Shown: positions 25,794-36,597, numbered from the stretch's first letter. The stretch is 64,000 nt of DNA from Pseudomonas sp. LRP2-20 (GCF_024349685.1 NZ_AP025944.1:3416001-3480000); one strand, 5' to 3'. Notes: generated from the sequence alone by a model not told the origin. Made by a program: numbers and translations.

Positions 25794-26602
25794 AACTGGC
25801 AGGTTGCAACGTGCCGGCCATTGGCCAGGGCACCTGGTACATGGGCGAAGACCCGGCCCGCAAGGCCGCCGAAGTGAGCGCCCTGCAACAAGGTATCGAA
25901 CAGGGCCTGACCTTGATCGACACCGCCGAAATGTATGCCGAGGGCGGCGCCGAGCAAGTGGTCGGCCAAGCCATTGCCGGGCGCCGTGACCAAGTGTTCC
26001 TGGTCAGCAAGGTCTACCCGCACAACGCCAGCCGCCGTGGCGTGCCTGAAGCCTGCGAACGCAGCCTGAAGCGCCTGGGTACCGAGGTGATCGACCTGTA
26101 CCTGCTGCACTGGCGTGGTCAGTATCCGCTGGCGGAAACGGTCGAAGCGTTCGAGCGCTTGCGCGAGCAGGGCAAGATCCGCCATTGGGGGGTGTCCAAT
26201 TTCGATGTCGATGATCTGCGCGAACTGCACAATCCGGCTTGCGCCACCAATCAGGTGCTGTACAACCCGGCGCAGCGCGGCATCGAGTTCGACCTGTTGC
26301 CGTGGAGCCGCCAGCGCGGCTTGCCAACCATGGCCTACTGCCCGCTGGCCCAGGCCGGGCGGCTGTTGCAGCACCCGGTACTCAGCGAGATTGCCGAGCG
26401 CCATGGGGCGACGCCGGCGCAGGTCAGCCTGGCCTGGGTGACGCGGGAGAATGATGTGATTGCCATTCCCAAGGCGGTGTCATCGGAACATGTGCGGTTG
26501 AATGCGGCTGCGGGGGCGTTGACCTTGACCCTTGAGGACCTGCGGGCGATCGACCGGGCATTCCCGGCGCCGACGCGCAAGCAGCATCTGGCGATGGTCT
26601 GA
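25781..26602 (+). CDS. Aldo/keto reductase
   Basis: 273 aa NADPH-dependent reductase of the AKR family, of the YeaE/2,5-diketogluconate-reductase-like type. The catalytic tetrad is visible: D47 and Y52 (IDTAEMYAEGGAE), K77 (FLVSKVYPHNAS) and H110 (DLYLLHWRG). The late cofactor motif is DVIAIPKAVSSEHVRLN. The start follows a strong GGAGG and sits inside the LysR gene by 13 bp, so it is probably part of the same regulon, perhaps handling a keto substrate related to the CoA-transferase pathway. A REP pair follows 17 bp after the stop. Confidence 0.92.
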   Translation: MRYVKLAGCNVPAIGQGTWYMGEDPARKAAEVSALQQGIEQGLTLIDTAEMYAEGGAEQVVGQAIAGRRDQVFLVSKVYPHNASRRGVPEACERSLKRLGTEVIDLYLLHWRGQYPLAETVEAFERLREQGKIRHWGVSNFDVDDLRELHNPACATNQVLYNPAQRGIEFDLLPWSRQRGLPTMAYCPLAQAGRLLQHPVLSEIAERHGATPAQVSLAWVTRENDVIAIPKAVSSEHVRLNAAAGALTLTLEDLRAIDRAFPAPTRKQHLAMV

Positions 26603-26618
26603 TCGACCGAGTTGACCC

Positions 26619-26701
26619 CTTCGCGGGCAAGCCCGCTCCCACAGGAATTCAATAACCTTCAGGTTCAGTGATCTCTTGTGGGAGCGGGCTTGCCCGCGAA
26701 G
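26619..26701. repeat. Inverted pair of REP elements
   Basis: CTTCGCGGGCAAGCCCGCTC and its complement face each other across about 33 bp, between the convergent aldo/keto reductase and dnaE2 genes. It can act as the shared 3' hairpin of both. Confidence 0.92.
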
Positions 26702-26713
26702 AGGCCATCAATG

Positions 26714-29700
26714 TCAGTGAAAATCCCGGCTTTTCACATCCAGCCCTTGCAGCAAGGGGCTGATGTCTTCCAGCCGCCGTGCAATCAGGTGCCGAACCCC
26801 GTTCTCCTGCTCCAGCCGCCCACTCACCTTGAGCAGCTGCGACCCCACCAGCGCTCGCCGTTGCCGCTCGGCCAGGTCACGCCAGACCACCACATTGACC
26901 ATGCCATGTTCATCCTCAAGGGTGACGAAAGTTACCCCGCTGGCGGTCTGCGGCCGTTGCCGCCCCACCACCAGGCCGGCCACGGCAATCGCATCGCCAT
27001 GCTCGACCCCCGCCAGCTCACTGGAACTGCGACAGCCCAGCGCCCGCAGCCGTGGGCGCAAGAGCCTCAGCGGATGCGGGCCCAAGGTAGTCCCCAAGGT
27101 GTGGTAATCGGCAACCAGATCCTCGCCAACCGTTGGCGCGGGCAACGCGACCTCCACCTCCGGCAAAGCCTGCACCTCGGCGAACAGCGGCAACTGCGGC
27201 TGCACCGCCGCCACCTGCCAGCGCGCCTGATGCCGGTCTCGCGCCAGCGCTCGCAGCGCGCCCGCATCGGCCAGCCGGGCGCGGGCACGGCTGTCGAGGC
27301 CGGCACGCAAGCACAGGTCTTCGACATCCCGCCAGGGGCGCTGTGCCCTCGCCTGCTCCAACCGGCGGGCATCGACCTCGCTGAAGCCACGGACCTGGCG
27401 CAAGCCAAGGCGCAGGGCCAGTGTGCCTTGGGGGTCAGGTTCCAAGGTGCAATCCCATTCGCTATGGAACACATCCACGGGGCGCACCTCGATCCCTTGC
27501 CGGCGCGCCTCCTGCAGCAACTGGTCCGGGCTGTAGAAGCCCATGGGCCAACTGTTGATCAGCGCACAGGTGAAGATCGCCGGCTCATGGCACTTGAGCC
27601 AGCTGCTGGCGTAACACAGCAAGGCGAAGCTGGCCGCGTGGGACTCGGGGAAGCCGTAACTGCCAAAGCCTTTGATCTGCTCGAAGATACGCTCGGCGAA
27701 CGCCAGCTCGTAACCGTTGCGCAGCATGCCTTCGACCAGCCGCTGGCGATGGGGCTCCAGCCCGCCGTGGCGCTTCCAGGCCGCCATGCTGCGGCGCAGC
27801 TGGTCGGCCTCGCCGGGGCTGTAGTCGGCGGCGACCATGGCCAGCTCCATCACCTGTTCCTGGAACAAAGGCACGCCCAGTGTGCGCTCGAAGACTGCCT
27901 TGAGCTTTTCCGAGGGGTAAGTGACCGGCTCCTGCTTGAGGCGCCGGCGCAGGTAAGGGTGAACCATGTCGCCCTGGATCGGCCCGGGGCGCACGATGGC
28001 AACCTCGATCACCAGGTCATAGAAGGTGTTGGGCCTGAGCCGCGGCAGCATGGCCATCTGTGCCCGCGATTCGATCTGGAATACGCCCATGGTCTCGGCG
28101 CGGCTGATCATCGCGTAGGTGGCCGGGTCTTCGCCGGGGATGGTCGCCAGGCTCAGTTGCCGCCCGCGATGCCGCTGCAGCAGGTCGAAACAGCGGCGCA
28201 AGGCGCTGAGCATGCCCAGTGCCAGCACATCGACCTTGAGCAGGCCAACCATGTCCAGGTCGTCCTTGTCCCACTGGATCACCGTGCGCTCGGCCATGGC
28301 GGCGTTTTCAACTGGCACCAGCTGGTCCAGTGGTTGTTCGGAAATGACGAAGCCCCCCGGGTGCTGGGACAGGTGGCGGGGGAAGCCGATCAGTTCGCCG
28401 GCCAGGACCAGGATGCGCCGCAGTGACGGGCTGCCCGGTTCGAAACCGGCCTCTGCCAGCCGTTGATCGTCCGGGATACGGTCGCTCCAGCGGCCGCAGC
28501 ACTTGGCCAGGGCATCCACCTGGTCGGCTGGCAGGCCCAGCACCCTGGCCACATCACGCACCGCCCCGGCAGCATGGTAGGTATTGACCACGGCGGTCAG
28601 TGCAGCGCGGTGTCGGCCGTAACGGCGGAACACGTACTGGATCACCTCTTCGCGCCGGTCATGCTCGAAGTCCACGTCGATATCGGGCGGCTCGTTGCGC
28701 TCGCGGGACAGGAAGCGCTCGAACAGCAGGCGATGCTCCATCGGGTCGAGTTCGGTGATGCCCAGCACGAAGCACACCACCGAGTTGGCGGCCGAGCCAC
28801 GCCCCTGGCAGAGAATATGCTGGCTGCGGGCAAAGGCGACGATGTCATGCACGGTGAGGAAATAGCGCTCGTAACCGAGTTCCTCGATCAGCGCCAGTTC
28901 TTTGTCCAGCACCGCGCGCACCTTGCTGCTCGGCCCTGCCGGCCAGCGCAGGGGCAAACCCCGCTGGCACAATTCGCGCAGCCAGCTGGTGGGCGTCTGG
29001 CCCTCGGGCACCAGCTCACGCGGGTACTCGTAGCGCAGTTCACCCAGATCGAACCGGCAACGCTCGGCGATGACCAGGCTCTCGGCCAGCAGGTCTGCCG
29101 GGTACAGTTCGGCCAGTTGTTCCAGCGCACGCAGGTGGCGCTCGCCATTGGCAAACAGATGGCGCCCCGCCTCGGCCACGTTGCAGTGCTGGCGGATCGC
29201 GGTCATGCAGTCCTGAAGCGCCCGCCGGCCGCGCACGTGCATGTGCACGTCACCACAGGCTACCGCGCGCAGGCCCAGCTGTGCAGCCAGTTCGCGCAAG
29301 CGGGCCAGACGCCGGTGATCATCGCTGCCGCGGTGCAGGTGTACGCCCAACCACAAGCGATCGGCAAGCACGCCATGCAGCCAGCGGCCAGTCGCCTGGT
29401 CATCGGGATCATCGGCAATCCATAGCGCCAGCAACCCCTCATGGTGCTGCTGCAGATCGTCAGCGAACAACTGGTAGTCACCCTTTTCGGCCCGCCGCCG
29501 GGCACGGGTTATCAGGGCGCACAGGTTCTGGTAACCCGTGAGGTCCTGCACCAGCAATACCAGTTTGGGGCCATCCTGCAGGCGCACTTCACTGCCGATG
29601 ATCAGGCGCAACTGCTGCGCCTTGGCCGCCTGCCAGGCGCGAACGATACCCGCCAGGGTGCACTCGTCGGTAATCGCCAGGGCCTGGTAGCCCTGCTCGC

Positions 29701-29794
29701 GGGCGCGGCGGAACAGCTCTTCGGCGCTCGATGCGCCGCGCTGAAAGCTGAAATTGGACAGGCAATGCAGCTCGGCGTAGCCCGGCGCGCTCAT
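26714..29794 (-). CDS. dnaE2: Error-prone DNA polymerase DnaE2 (ImuC)
   Basis: 1026 aa, alpha-subunit homologue that makes translesion synthesis in the ImuA-ImuB-DnaE2 mutasome. It opens with a PHP domain ([18 protein letters not shown]). The polymerase aspartates are D373 and D375 in [10 protein letters not shown] and about D522 in [12 protein letters not shown]. The [10 protein letters not shown] motif and a late OB-fold ([19 protein letters not shown]) are also seen. The start shares the ATGA with the imuB stop, and a longer frame to 29914 would lie in imuB. It is the last gene of the LexA2 operon, and a REP pair follows. The length is normal for the DnaE2 branch, shorter than replicative DnaE. 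Confidence 0.96.
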   Translation of the reverse strand: MSAPGYAELHCLSNFSFQRGASSAEELFRRAREQGYQALAITDECTLAGIVRAWQAAKAQQLRLIIGSEVRLQDGPKLVLLVQDLTGYQNLCALITRARRRAEKGDYQLFADDLQQHHEGLLALWIADDPDDQATGRWLHGVLADRLWLGVHLHRGSDDHRRLARLRELAAQLGLRAVACGDVHMHVRGRRALQDCMTAIRQHCNVAEAGRHLFANGERHLRALEQLAELYPADLLAESLVIAERCRFDLGELRYEYPRELVPEGQTPTSWLRELCQRGLPLRWPAGPSSKVRAVLDKELALIEELGYERYFLTVHDIVAFARSQHILCQGRGSAANSVVCFVLGITELDPMEHRLLFERFLSRERNEPPDIDVDFEHDRREEVIQYVFRRYGRHRAALTAVVNTYHAAGAVRDVARVLGLPADQVDALAKCCGRWSDRIPDDQRLAEAGFEPGSPSLRRILVLAGELIGFPRHLSQHPGGFVISEQPLDQLVPVENAAMAERTVIQWDKDDLDMVGLLKVDVLALGMLSALRRCFDLLQRHRGRQLSLATIPGEDPATYAMISRAETMGVFQIESRAQMAMLPRLRPNTFYDLVIEVAIVRPGPIQGDMVHPYLRRRLKQEPVTYPSEKLKAVFERTLGVPLFQEQVMELAMVAADYSPGEADQLRRSMAAWKRHGGLEPHRQRLVEGMLRNGYELAFAERIFEQIKGFGSYGFPESHAASFALLCYASSWLKCHEPAIFTCALINSWPMGFYSPDQLLQEARRQGIEVRPVDVFHSEWDCTLEPDPQGTLALRLGLRQVRGFSEVDARRLEQARAQRPWRDVEDLCLRAGLDSRARARLADAGALRALARDRHQARWQVAAVQPQLPLFAEVQALPEVEVALPAPTVGEDLVADYHTLGTTLGPHPLRLLRPRLRALGCRSSSELAGVEHGDAIAVAGLVVGRQRPQTASGVTFVTLEDEHGMVNVVVWRDLAERQRRALVGSQLLKVSGRLEQENGVRHLIARRLEDISPLLQGLDVKSRDFH

Positions 29795-31209
29795 GCGAAC
29801 CAGCCTTGCAGCCACAGCGGGCCGGGTTGAGCCAGGTCTTGATAGGCCCAGCCACGCAGGCCATCGCGGGTTTCGATGCGGTAGTAGTCGCGGCGCACGT
29901 CGCCACCGTCCCACCAGCCCGACTCGATGCGCTCGGCTTGGCCCAGCAGCGTGTGGCCAGCCGCTTCCAAGACCTGCGGCGTGGGCAGCAACCAGCCAGG
30001 GCGGCTACCGGGCAAGGCCGGCAGGCTGCCCTGGGCGCCCTGCTCCGCTTGCTGCCAGGCGCATTCGGGGCGATGGTCGGCCTCGGCGCGCAGGCCTTTG
30101 ACGGCGTCATCACCCAGGCGTGCACGCAGGCGTTCGCGCAGTTGCTCCCAGGGCTGGGCCTGCTTGGCGCGGGGGTCGAACAGTGCCTGGTGCTGGGGCA
30201 CGAAGGCTGGCAGGTCGTCGGCGACCAGCCGCAGGTTGCGCACCGGTGCCGGGATACGCAGCGGCTCCAGGCGCCCGCGTGCCAGTTCGAAGAGCATGTC
30301 GGCGTCGCGCTCGGCGGCCAGCAGGCCGACTTGCAAGCGAGTGTCCGGCCCTTCGACGTGCTCCAGGTACAGGCAGAAGCGCTGTACGCCGCAGTCACGC
30401 CCGGCGAGGAAGGCGGCCAGGTCATTGAGCATGCGCCGCAGCGGAAACAGCAAGGCCTGGTGTGACTCGACGTCGAAGTTGAGTTCAAGGCGCGTTTCGA
30501 AACGGTCCGGCGGCTGGTAGAAATCCAGGCCCATGGAACGCAAGCCGAGCAATTGGTCCAGGTGCAACTGCACCTGGGCAGAAAAACGCCTGGCCAGCGC
30601 ATCGCGCGGCAAGGCCAGCACCTGCCCTAACTGGCGCAATCCCATACGGGCAAAGGCTTCGGCTGCCTCCGCCGGCAACCCGACCCGCTCGATTGGCATG
30701 CGTGCCAACGCCGCCCGGGTCTGTTCGGCGCAGGTCAGGGCCAGGCCGTCATGGCCGTTGGCAAGCATGCGGGCCGCTACCGGGTTGGTCGCAAGCACGA
30801 TGCGCTGGCGCAAGCCCAGTGCAGCCAGTTCCTCGCGCAAGCGGGCCTCGAACAATGGCCAAGGGCCGAACAGCTGCAAGCTGGAGCCGACCTCAAGCAA
30901 CAGGGCACGTGGATAGTGAAGGCTTACCTGGGCACTGAACCGATAGGCCCAGGCCGCCAGCAACTGTTGCACTTGCTCGATGCGGGCCGGGTCAGCCTCG
31001 ACACAATAAAAGCCATCGGCCAGGGCTCGCGCGGCGGTCAGCGTCTGCCCCGCCCGCAGGCCAAGCGCTGCCGCTGCAGGATTGACGGCTTGCAGCATGC
31101 GCCGCTGAACGGGCCCACCGATCAGCACCAGTGGCGTATCGGCGTCGTCACGCTCGCGCAGGATCGAGTCCAGCGCCAGCTGGGGCAGGAGAATGCAGGC
31201 CCAGAGCAT
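29791..31209 (-). CDS. imuB: ImuB, inactive Y-family polymerase adaptor
   Basis: 472 aa Y-family-like protein of the mutasome. Family knowledge: ImuB holds the complex together and binds the beta clamp but does not polymerise. In agreement, the N-terminal region ([15 protein letters not shown]) and the palm ([16 protein letters not shown]) lack the acidic DxD and SxDE residues of active Y polymerases. A helix-hairpin-helix-like part (about 170-200) and a little-finger-like region follow. It overlaps dnaE2 by 4 bp and starts 6 bp after imuA. Confidence 0.94.
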   Translation of the reverse strand: MLWACILLPQLALDSILRERDDADTPLVLIGGPVQRRMLQAVNPAAAALGLRAGQTLTAARALADGFYCVEADPARIEQVQQLLAAWAYRFSAQVSLHYPRALLLEVGSSLQLFGPWPLFEARLREELAALGLRQRIVLATNPVAARMLANGHDGLALTCAEQTRAALARMPIERVGLPAEAAEAFARMGLRQLGQVLALPRDALARRFSAQVQLHLDQLLGLRSMGLDFYQPPDRFETRLELNFDVESHQALLFPLRRMLNDLAAFLAGRDCGVQRFCLYLEHVEGPDTRLQVGLLAAERDADMLFELARGRLEPLRIPAPVRNLRLVADDLPAFVPQHQALFDPRAKQAQPWEQLRERLRARLGDDAVKGLRAEADHRPECAWQQAEQGAQGSLPALPGSRPGWLLPTPQVLEAAGHTLLGQAERIESGWWDGGDVRRDYYRIETRDGLRGWAYQDLAQPGPLWLQGWFA

Positions 31210-31215
31210 GGTGCA

Positions 31216-31836
31216 TCAGCCCCGCCCTGGGCAGGCGATTGGCATGGACGGCGGCATACCGCCACGGCACTTGAGTACGCGCCATTGCGCCGGACGCGTA
31301 TCCACGGCAATACGCAGCGCGGCGGGCGACGGGTTGTGCGCAGCCTGTTGTGGCCGACAGGCGAAGGCCAATGCCTGCCCGGTCTCGGCGGCCACCTGCA
31401 GGCGGCGCAGGGCGCGGTCATCGGCACGCTCCGGCCAGCACAGCACCGCCGCGCAACTGCCGGAGCGCAAGCATTGTTCGGCCGCCCACAGGGCATCGGC
31501 CTGCCCGGCATCGACCTGCACCAGCCAGCGCAGGTCCACACCCGCAGCCTGCCAGGCCGGCGCATAGGGAATGAACGGCGGCGCCACCAGCACCACCCGC
31601 CCGCCTTCAGCGGTCAGGCGTGACAGCGATGGCCAGAGCAGTTGCAACTCGCCACAGCCTGGGCTGGCCAGCAGCAACTCGCTGAGGGCTGCGGCCGGCC
31701 AGCCGCCATCCGGCAGGCGTTGGTCGAGCATCGCATGCCCCGTGGGCTGCAAACCGGCCGGGCGCGCCTGGCCCTGCCGCCCGCGCCAGACCTGGCGTTG
31801 GTCGAGCAGCCGATCGAGATCGACCACCGCGCCCAT
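31216..31836 (-). CDS. imuA: ImuA, RecA-related mutasome protein
   Basis: 206 aa, the SulA/RecA-like ImuA of the LexA2 cassette. LPDGGWPAAALSELLLASPG and GELQLLWPSLSRL match the RecA-core-like start of the family, but there is no complete Walker A, as is usual for ImuA. It binds ImuB and the replication fork during SOS mutagenesis. The ATG shares one base with the lexA stop (TGATG), so translation is coupled. Confidence 0.93.
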   Translation of the reverse strand: MGAVVDLDRLLDQRQVWRGRQGQARPAGLQPTGHAMLDQRLPDGGWPAAALSELLLASPGCGELQLLWPSLSRLTAEGGRVVLVAPPFIPYAPAWQAAGVDLRWLVQVDAGQADALWAAEQCLRSGSCAAVLCWPERADDRALRRLQVAAETGQALAFACRPQQAAHNPSPAALRIAVDTRPAQWRVLKCRGGMPPSMPIACPGRG

Positions 31837-32453
31837 CAGTCACGCCTCAACAGGCCACAAAACACGCCTTCTATGAAGAACTCGCGCTCAGGCCCCACGT
31901 CGATCGGCGCATAGGCCGGGTTGCGCGGCAACAGCCGGTAACCACCCGGCTGACGCTGCAGGCGTTTGATGGTGACCTCGCCGTCCAGGCGCGCGACCAC
32001 GATCTGGCCATCACGCGCCTCGCCCTGCTGGCGGATGCCGACCAGGTCTCCGTCGAATATGCCATCGTCGATCATCGAATCACCGCGCACCTTGAGCAGG
32101 TAGTCCGGTGTGCGGCGGAACAGGCTGGGGTCGAGCAGCAATTGCTCGTGAATGCCCAGGTCCGGGCCGATCGGCGCACCGGCTGCCACCTGCCCCAGTA
32201 CGGGAATTTCGAGGATTTCCGGACGGCGCAGGGGCTCGGCCAGGCGAATGCCCCGCGCCTGGTTGGGCGTGACGTCGATATAGCCGGCCTGGCACAACGC
32301 GGTGATGTGCTTGCGCGCAACGCTACGCGAAGCGAAACCGAAGCGGCTGGCGATATCGGCCAGGCTCGGTGGCTGGCCGTGGTCGGCAATGCGCTCGCGA
32401 ATGAATTCGAGGATTGCACGGCGTTTTGGGGTGAGATTGTCCATGGAGCACAT
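31836..32453 (-). CDS. lexA2: SOS repressor LexA, second copy (LexA2 type)
   Basis: 205 aa. The N-terminal winged helix (about residues 4-70, LADIASRFGFASRSVARKHI) is followed by the self-cleavage site A91-G92 (GQVAAGAPIG) and the S24 peptidase pair S126 (RGDSMIDDG) and K163 (VTIKRL). RecA filaments trigger autocleavage. In P. putida the LexA2 copy heads the imuA-imuB-dnaE2 operon and recognises a box unlike that of LexA1. Such a box lies over the start. Two starts are possible: GAG-preceded ATG 32453, inside the box, or ATG 32444. Confidence 0.95.
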   Translation of the reverse strand: MCSMDNLTPKRRAILEFIRERIADHGQPPSLADIASRFGFASRSVARKHITALCQAGYIDVTPNQARGIRLAEPLRRPEILEIPVLGQVAAGAPIGPDLGIHEQLLLDPSLFRRTPDYLLKVRGDSMIDDGIFDGDLVGIRQQGEARDGQIVVARLDGEVTIKRLQRQPGGYRLLPRNPAYAPIDVGPEREFFIEGVFCGLLRRD

Positions 32454-32460
32454 TTGTACT
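32447..32460 (-). promoter_or_regulatory. LexA2-type SOS box AGTAC-N4-GTGCT
   Basis: On the minus strand the sequence reads AGTAC-AAAT-GTGCT, an exact match to the LexA2 box described for P. putida, and not the CTGT-N8-ACAG box of LexA1. The box contains the first possible ATG of lexA2. LexA2 bound here would block its own operon. Confidence 0.82.
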
Positions 32461-32548
32461 CTTTTTGGCGCACACTGAACAGCCCCCTTTGTCGTCAGGT
32501 TTGGTTATCATCCCCGGGCGTTTGTTTTTTTGAATTCCTGGATACCTG

Positions 32549-33211
32549 ATGCTGACTGCCCTGCTGTTCGATCTCGATGGAACCTTGACCGACACCGACA
32601 CCCTGCATTTGCAGGCCTTCCGCCAACTGCTTCATGACTATGACGGCCGCGAGCTGACCCAGGAACAATTCGATGCCCAGGTCAGCGGCCGGGCCAATGG
32701 CGAACTGTTTGCCGATTTGTTTCCACTTGCCGATACCACCGAGCGCCAGGCGCTGGCCGACCGCAAGGAAGCGCTGTTCCGTGAGCTGTCACCCGTGCTG
32801 CAGCCCATGCCCGGCCTGCTGCGCCTGATGGACCATGCGCGGGCCTGGGATATCGGCATGTGCGTGGTGACCAATGCGCCGCGGCTGAATGCCGAGCACA
32901 TGCTCACCGCCATGGGGCTTGGGGAGCGCTTCGAGCATGTGCTGGTGGCCGAGGAGCTGGAGCGGCCCAAGCCGGATCCGCTGCCCTATCTGACCGGGCT
33001 GCAGCGCCTCGAAGCAGTGGCCGCTGAGGCGCTGGCGTTCGAGGATTCATTGCCGGGGGTGGCCGCGGCGAGTGGGGCCGGAATCTTTACCGTGGGGGTG
33101 GCCACCACCCAGACACCGGAACGGTTGATGGCTGCCGGGGCGAAACTGGTGGTGAAGGATTTCAATGATCCAGCGCTTTGGGCGTTGATCGAGACCCTGT
33201 GCTCGCCTTGA
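32549..33211 (+). CDS. HAD-superfamily phosphatase (beta-phosphoglucomutase-like)
   Basis: 220 aa. Motif I FDLDGTLTDTD gives nucleophile D8 and acid/base D10; motif II is VVTNAP; motif III lysine is in ERPKPDP; motif IV is FEDSLPGV. An alpha-helical cap type 1 fills residues about 18-85. The substrate is a small phosphate ester, unknown. It is divergent from lexA2 with a 95-bp gap, so it could respond to the same operator, although the box lies at the far side of the gap. Confidence 0.9.
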   Translation: MLTALLFDLDGTLTDTDTLHLQAFRQLLHDYDGRELTQEQFDAQVSGRANGELFADLFPLADTTERQALADRKEALFRELSPVLQPMPGLLRLMDHARAWDIGMCVVTNAPRLNAEHMLTAMGLGERFEHVLVAEELERPKPDPLPYLTGLQRLEAVAAEALAFEDSLPGVAAASGAGIFTVGVATTQTPERLMAAGAKLVVKDFNDPALWALIETLCSP

Positions 33212-33230
33212 GTTATTGATTGGGGCACAA

Positions 33231-33447
33231 ATCGAGCGCCGCCCGCGCGGCGCATCGCGAGCTGCGCTCGCTCCTACGTTTGTTTCGGACCAATTATTCC
33301 TGGGGGATTTGCGCGCGAACGCCTTGGCGCCTGACTCGGTATCGCGTCGTACCAACAAGGCGGTCGCGCGCGCCTGTCACAGGCGTTACTGGCCCGAAAC
33401 AAACGAGCGAGCGCAGCTCGCGATGCGCCGCGCGGGCGGCGCTCGAT
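33231..33447. repeat. Large inverted-repeat element, copy 1 (diverged)
   Basis: About 217 bp with long facing arms (33231-33292 and 33390-33447), both ending in ATCGAGCGCCGCCCGCGCGG or its complement. The right arm has lost 4 bp (reads AAACGAGCGAGCG instead of AAACGTAGGAGCGAGCG). The core of about 97 bp includes GGGGATTTGCGCGCGAACGC and ACCAACAAGGCGGTCGCGCG and is shared with copy 2 at 42182-42412. It is not a REP unit. It fills the 357-bp gap between the HAD gene and the DUF899 gene; no gene is seen in it. Confidence 0.9.
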
Positions 33448-33568
33448 CTCACTGGCACCAGACATCTCCAGCCAGGCACCTCAGACCGCTCATCGCCCAT
33501 CCACCAGGGCTGTCGATTCCCTTATCGTCAAATCGACCACTAGCTGAACCCCCTGCGGAGTCAGCACC

Positions 33569-34297
33569 ATGAGCCCCCCCGATCAGAAACACCCGGTCGC
33601 CTCACGCGCCCAATGGCTGGCCGCTCGCCGCCAGCTATGGCTGCACGAAAAGGCCTTCACCCACCAACGCGATGAGCTGGCTGCCGCCCGCCGCGCCCTG
33701 CCCTGGGTCAAGGTCGAACAGCCCTACCGCTTTCAGGGCCCGGACGGCGAGCTGAGCCTGGCCGACCTGTTCGCCGGTCGCAGCCAGCTGCTGGTCTATC
33801 ACTTCATGTTTGCCGAGGGCTGGAGCGAAGGCTGCCCTGGCTGCTCGTTCCTTGCCGATCATTTCGATGGCGCCAACCTGCACCTGGCCCATCACGATGT
33901 CTCGCTGGTCGCCGTGTCGCGCGCGCCCTATCGCGAGTTCCAGGCGTTCCGCCAGCGCATGGGCTGGCGCTTCCCCTGGTTGTCATCACACGGCAGCGGT
34001 TTCAACGAGGACTTCGGCGTCAGCGTCGGCAGCGAAGGCCAACGCCAGTACAACTATGAGCCGTACACCGGCAACGAAGCCGAGCTACCGGGCCTGAGCG
34101 CCTTCTACAAAGACCCGGATGGCACGCTCTACCATACCTACTCCACCTACGCCCGCGGCCTGGACATCCTGGTCAACACCTACAACTTCCTCGACATCGC
34201 CCCGCTGGGGCGCAACGAGGCCGGGACCATGGACTGGGTCCGGCATCACGATCGCTACCACGGCCAGCCCGGCAAACCCCATTGCTGCCATGAGTGA
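33569..34297 (+). CDS. DUF899 thioredoxin-fold protein
   Basis: 242 aa, of the DUF899 (AhpC/TSA-like) family. The hallmark FMFAEGWSEGCPGCSFLADH carries a CxxC pair (C89, C92) in the redox position; a second conserved stretch is NTYNFLDIAPLGRNEAG. The function is unproven; the fold suggests a thiol-dependent reductase. The C terminus ends HCCHE, a possible metal or thiol site. The stop is followed closely by the diguanylate cyclase gene (104 bp to its chosen ATG). Confidence 0.88.
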   Translation: MSPPDQKHPVASRAQWLAARRQLWLHEKAFTHQRDELAAARRALPWVKVEQPYRFQGPDGELSLADLFAGRSQLLVYHFMFAEGWSEGCPGCSFLADHFDGANLHLAHHDVSLVAVSRAPYREFQAFRQRMGWRFPWLSSHGSGFNEDFGVSVGSEGQRQYNYEPYTGNEAELPGLSAFYKDPDGTLYHTYSTYARGLDILVNTYNFLDIAPLGRNEAGTMDWVRHHDRYHGQPGKPHCCHE

Positions 34298-34401
34298 TCC
34301 GCCCGCCAGGTGCCGCCCGCAGGACCACGGCGGCGCTTGGGCAGCAGCCGGGCAGAAACCGGCCATACTTGAGCCCGTCGCCCTTGCCAGACAGGCCCGC
34401 C

Positions 34402-36000
34402 ATGCCCAAGCGCTTGCCCATGATCGACCTGCGAACTCTGGTGCTCGGTATCGTCGTGCTGGCGTGCCTGGCGACCCTGGGCAATGTGCTGTATGTCGCC
34501 TATCGGTTGCAGCTCGACACCCTGGTGCACTTTTCCCTGCAGGCCAATCAGGCCTATGCCAGCAAGGTGGCTTCGAGCATCACCGAGTTCCTGCGCTCGG
34601 CCCGCAGCCACCTGACCTACAGCGCCTGGCAGCTTGCCGGCGGCCTGGACGACCCGGCTTTGCTGCACGCCGAAGCCAAGCGCCTGCAGGCTCAGGATCT
34701 GGACTTCAACTCCATCATCATCGTCAACGCCAAGGGCCAGGTGCTTGAGGCTTACCCCTATACCCACCAGATTGCCAGCCACCACCGGCATTCACTGGAA
34801 ATCCGAGAGGCCGTCGATGCCCGCAAACCGCTGGTCAGCGCCGCCTACACGTCGCGCAGTGGTGACCTGGTGGTGTTCATGTCCGAACCGATCTTCGCCA
34901 CCGACGGGCAATACCTCGGTATCGTGGGTGGCTCGGTGTTCCTCAAGAAGGAAAGCGCACTGAACGCGGTAATCGCCCGGCATTACCAGCTTGACGGCAC
35001 CTTCGCCTTCGTCGCCGATGCCAACGAACGCCTGCTCTACCACCCCGACCCAGAGCGCATCGGCACCCTGGCCACAGGCAGCCCGACCATCGCAGCGGCC
35101 TTGCGCGGAGAGACCGGTAACCTGGATGCGCCCAACTACATCGGCATCCCCATGCTCGCCGGCTTCGCCCCGGTGCCTGATGCGCACTGGGCCGTGGTCG
35201 CCCAGCAACCCCGTGAGCTGGCCCTGGCGCCCTTGCATGAGTTGATGCGCAAGGTGCTGCTGTACATTCTGCCGGCCAGCCTGATCGGTTTTCTGCTGAT
35301 GCTGTGGATGTCCTACTGGCTGATCAAGCCACTGCGCCAGCTGGCACATGGCGCCACGCACCTTTCGGCCAAAGAGACTGCCGATGAACTGCGCAACATC
35401 GACGCGTGGTACGTGGAGGCCGCCGCCATCCGCCGCGCCCTGCTCACCGCCGAACGGCTGTTGCAGGAAAAATTCGGCAAGCTGCGCCAGGAAGCCCAGA
35501 GCGATGCCCTCACCGGCCTGGCCAACCGCCGGGCGCTGCACCTGGCACTGGATAGCTTGATGGACGGCGAACGGGCATTCGCCGTGCTGGCCGTGGACAT
35601 CGACTTCTTCAAGCGGGTCAACGACACCTACGGCCATGATGCCGGCGATGACGTGCTCAAGCACCTGAGCGAACTGCTACGGCAGAATTCCCGCCAGCAT
35701 GACCTGCCCTGCCGGGTCGGTGGCGAAGAGTTGACCATGCTGTTGCCGGACACCACCCTGGCCGATGCCCGGCGTATTGCCGAGCGCATCCGTGAGGCGG
35801 TCGAACAGGCCGACACGCCCCACTGCGGCACGCTCACCCTGTCGGTCGGCGTGGCCTGCCGCCAGCCCGACACCGAGCTGGCCGAAACCCTGCTCAAACA
35901 GGCCGACGAGATGCTGTACAAGGCCAAGCAGAATGGCCGCAACCGCGTCGAGGTGCTGGACTTCAGCCCCTCACACCCAGCATCCCTCGCTCGACGATGA
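34402..36000 (+). CDS. Membrane diguanylate cyclase with dCache sensor
   Basis: 532 aa from ATG 34402; a GTG at 34294 overlapping the DUF899 stop would add a Pro/Arg-rich stretch unlike a signal anchor. One helix (about residues 8-30), a periplasmic dCache region of about 240 residues, a second helix (about 295-320), a short linker and a GGDEF domain are seen. The active loop is GGEEL ([10 protein letters not shown]). The RQHD inhibitory I-site lies exactly five residues before it, so product inhibition by c-di-GMP is expected. It makes c-di-GMP from two GTP. The 3' end overlaps ureG on the other strand by 38 bp. Confidence 0.9.
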   Translation: MPKRLPMIDLRTLVLGIVVLACLATLGNVLYVAYRLQLDTLVHFSLQANQAYASKVASSITEFLRSARSHLTYSAWQLAGGLDDPALLHAEAKRLQAQDLDFNSIIIVNAKGQVLEAYPYTHQIASHHRHSLEIREAVDARKPLVSAAYTSRSGDLVVFMSEPIFATDGQYLGIVGGSVFLKKESALNAVIARHYQLDGTFAFVADANERLLYHPDPERIGTLATGSPTIAAALRGETGNLDAPNYIGIPMLAGFAPVPDAHWAVVAQQPRELALAPLHELMRKVLLYILPASLIGFLLMLWMSYWLIKPLRQLAHGATHLSAKETADELRNIDAWYVEAAAIRRALLTAERLLQEKFGKLRQEAQSDALTGLANRRALHLALDSLMDGERAFAVLAVDIDFFKRVNDTYGHDAGDDVLKHLSELLRQNSRQHDLPCRVGGEELTMLLPDTTLADARRIAERIREAVEQADTPHCGTLTLSVGVACRQPDTELAETLLKQADEMLYKAKQNGRNRVEVLDFSPSHPASLARR

Positions 36001-36586
36001 AGTCGATCACCGCCTGCAGGCCTTCGCCCTTCTTCAGGTTGCTGAAGGTCCACGGGCGCTGCGGGCGCATACGCTGGGTATCACGCTCCATCACTTCCAG
36101 CGAGGCTCCCACGTAGGGCGCCAGGTCGGTCTTGTTGATCACCAGGAAGTCCGACTTGGTGATGCCAGGGCCGCCCTTGCGCGGGATCTTCTCGCCCTCG
36201 GCCACGTCGATAACATAGATGGTCAGGTCGGCCAGCTCCGGGCTGAAGGTGGCGCTGAGGTTGTCGCCACCGCTTTCGACGAAGATCACTTCGAGGTTGC
36301 CGAACTTGCGCGCCAGCGCTTCGACGGCAGCCAGGTTCATCGAGGCGTCCTCGCGGATGGCAGTGTGCGGGCAGCCACCGGTCTCGACGCCGACGATACG
36401 CTCAGGTTCCAGGGCACCGGCCTCGGTGAGGATGCGTTGGTCTTCCTTGGTGTAGATGTCATTGGTCACCACGGCGATCTGGTAATGATCGCGCATGGCC
36501 TTGCACAGGCATTCGAGCAGCGCGGTCTTGCCAGAGCCGACCGGGCCGCCGACACCGACGCGCAGGGGTTGCTGATAGCTTTGCAT
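35963..36586 (-). CDS. ureG: Urease accessory GTPase UreG
   Basis: 207 aa SIMIBI GTPase that powers nickel delivery to urease. The P-loop GPVGSGKT is at residues 14-21; the metal-binding GGCPHTAI and the G4 motif NKTDLAP are present, along with the base-contacting [16 protein letters not shown]. It is the last gene of the urease operon, 11 bp after ureF, and overlaps the diguanylate cyclase gene by 38 bp at its 3' end. Confidence 0.97.
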   Translation of the reverse strand: MQSYQQPLRVGVGGPVGSGKTALLECLCKAMRDHYQIAVVTNDIYTKEDQRILTEAGALEPERIVGVETGGCPHTAIREDASMNLAAVEALARKFGNLEVIFVESGGDNLSATFSPELADLTIYVIDVAEGEKIPRKGGPGITKSDFLVINKTDLAPYVGASLEVMERDTQRMRPQRPWTFSNLKKGEGLQAVIDFIVERGMLGVRG

Positions 36587-36597
36587 GTTGGCAGTCC

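Noticed and set aside
29791..31209. ImuB lacking polymerase acidic residues, as a possible mutation
   Set aside because: Loss of these residues is normal for ImuB proteins, so this is not a defect of this copy.
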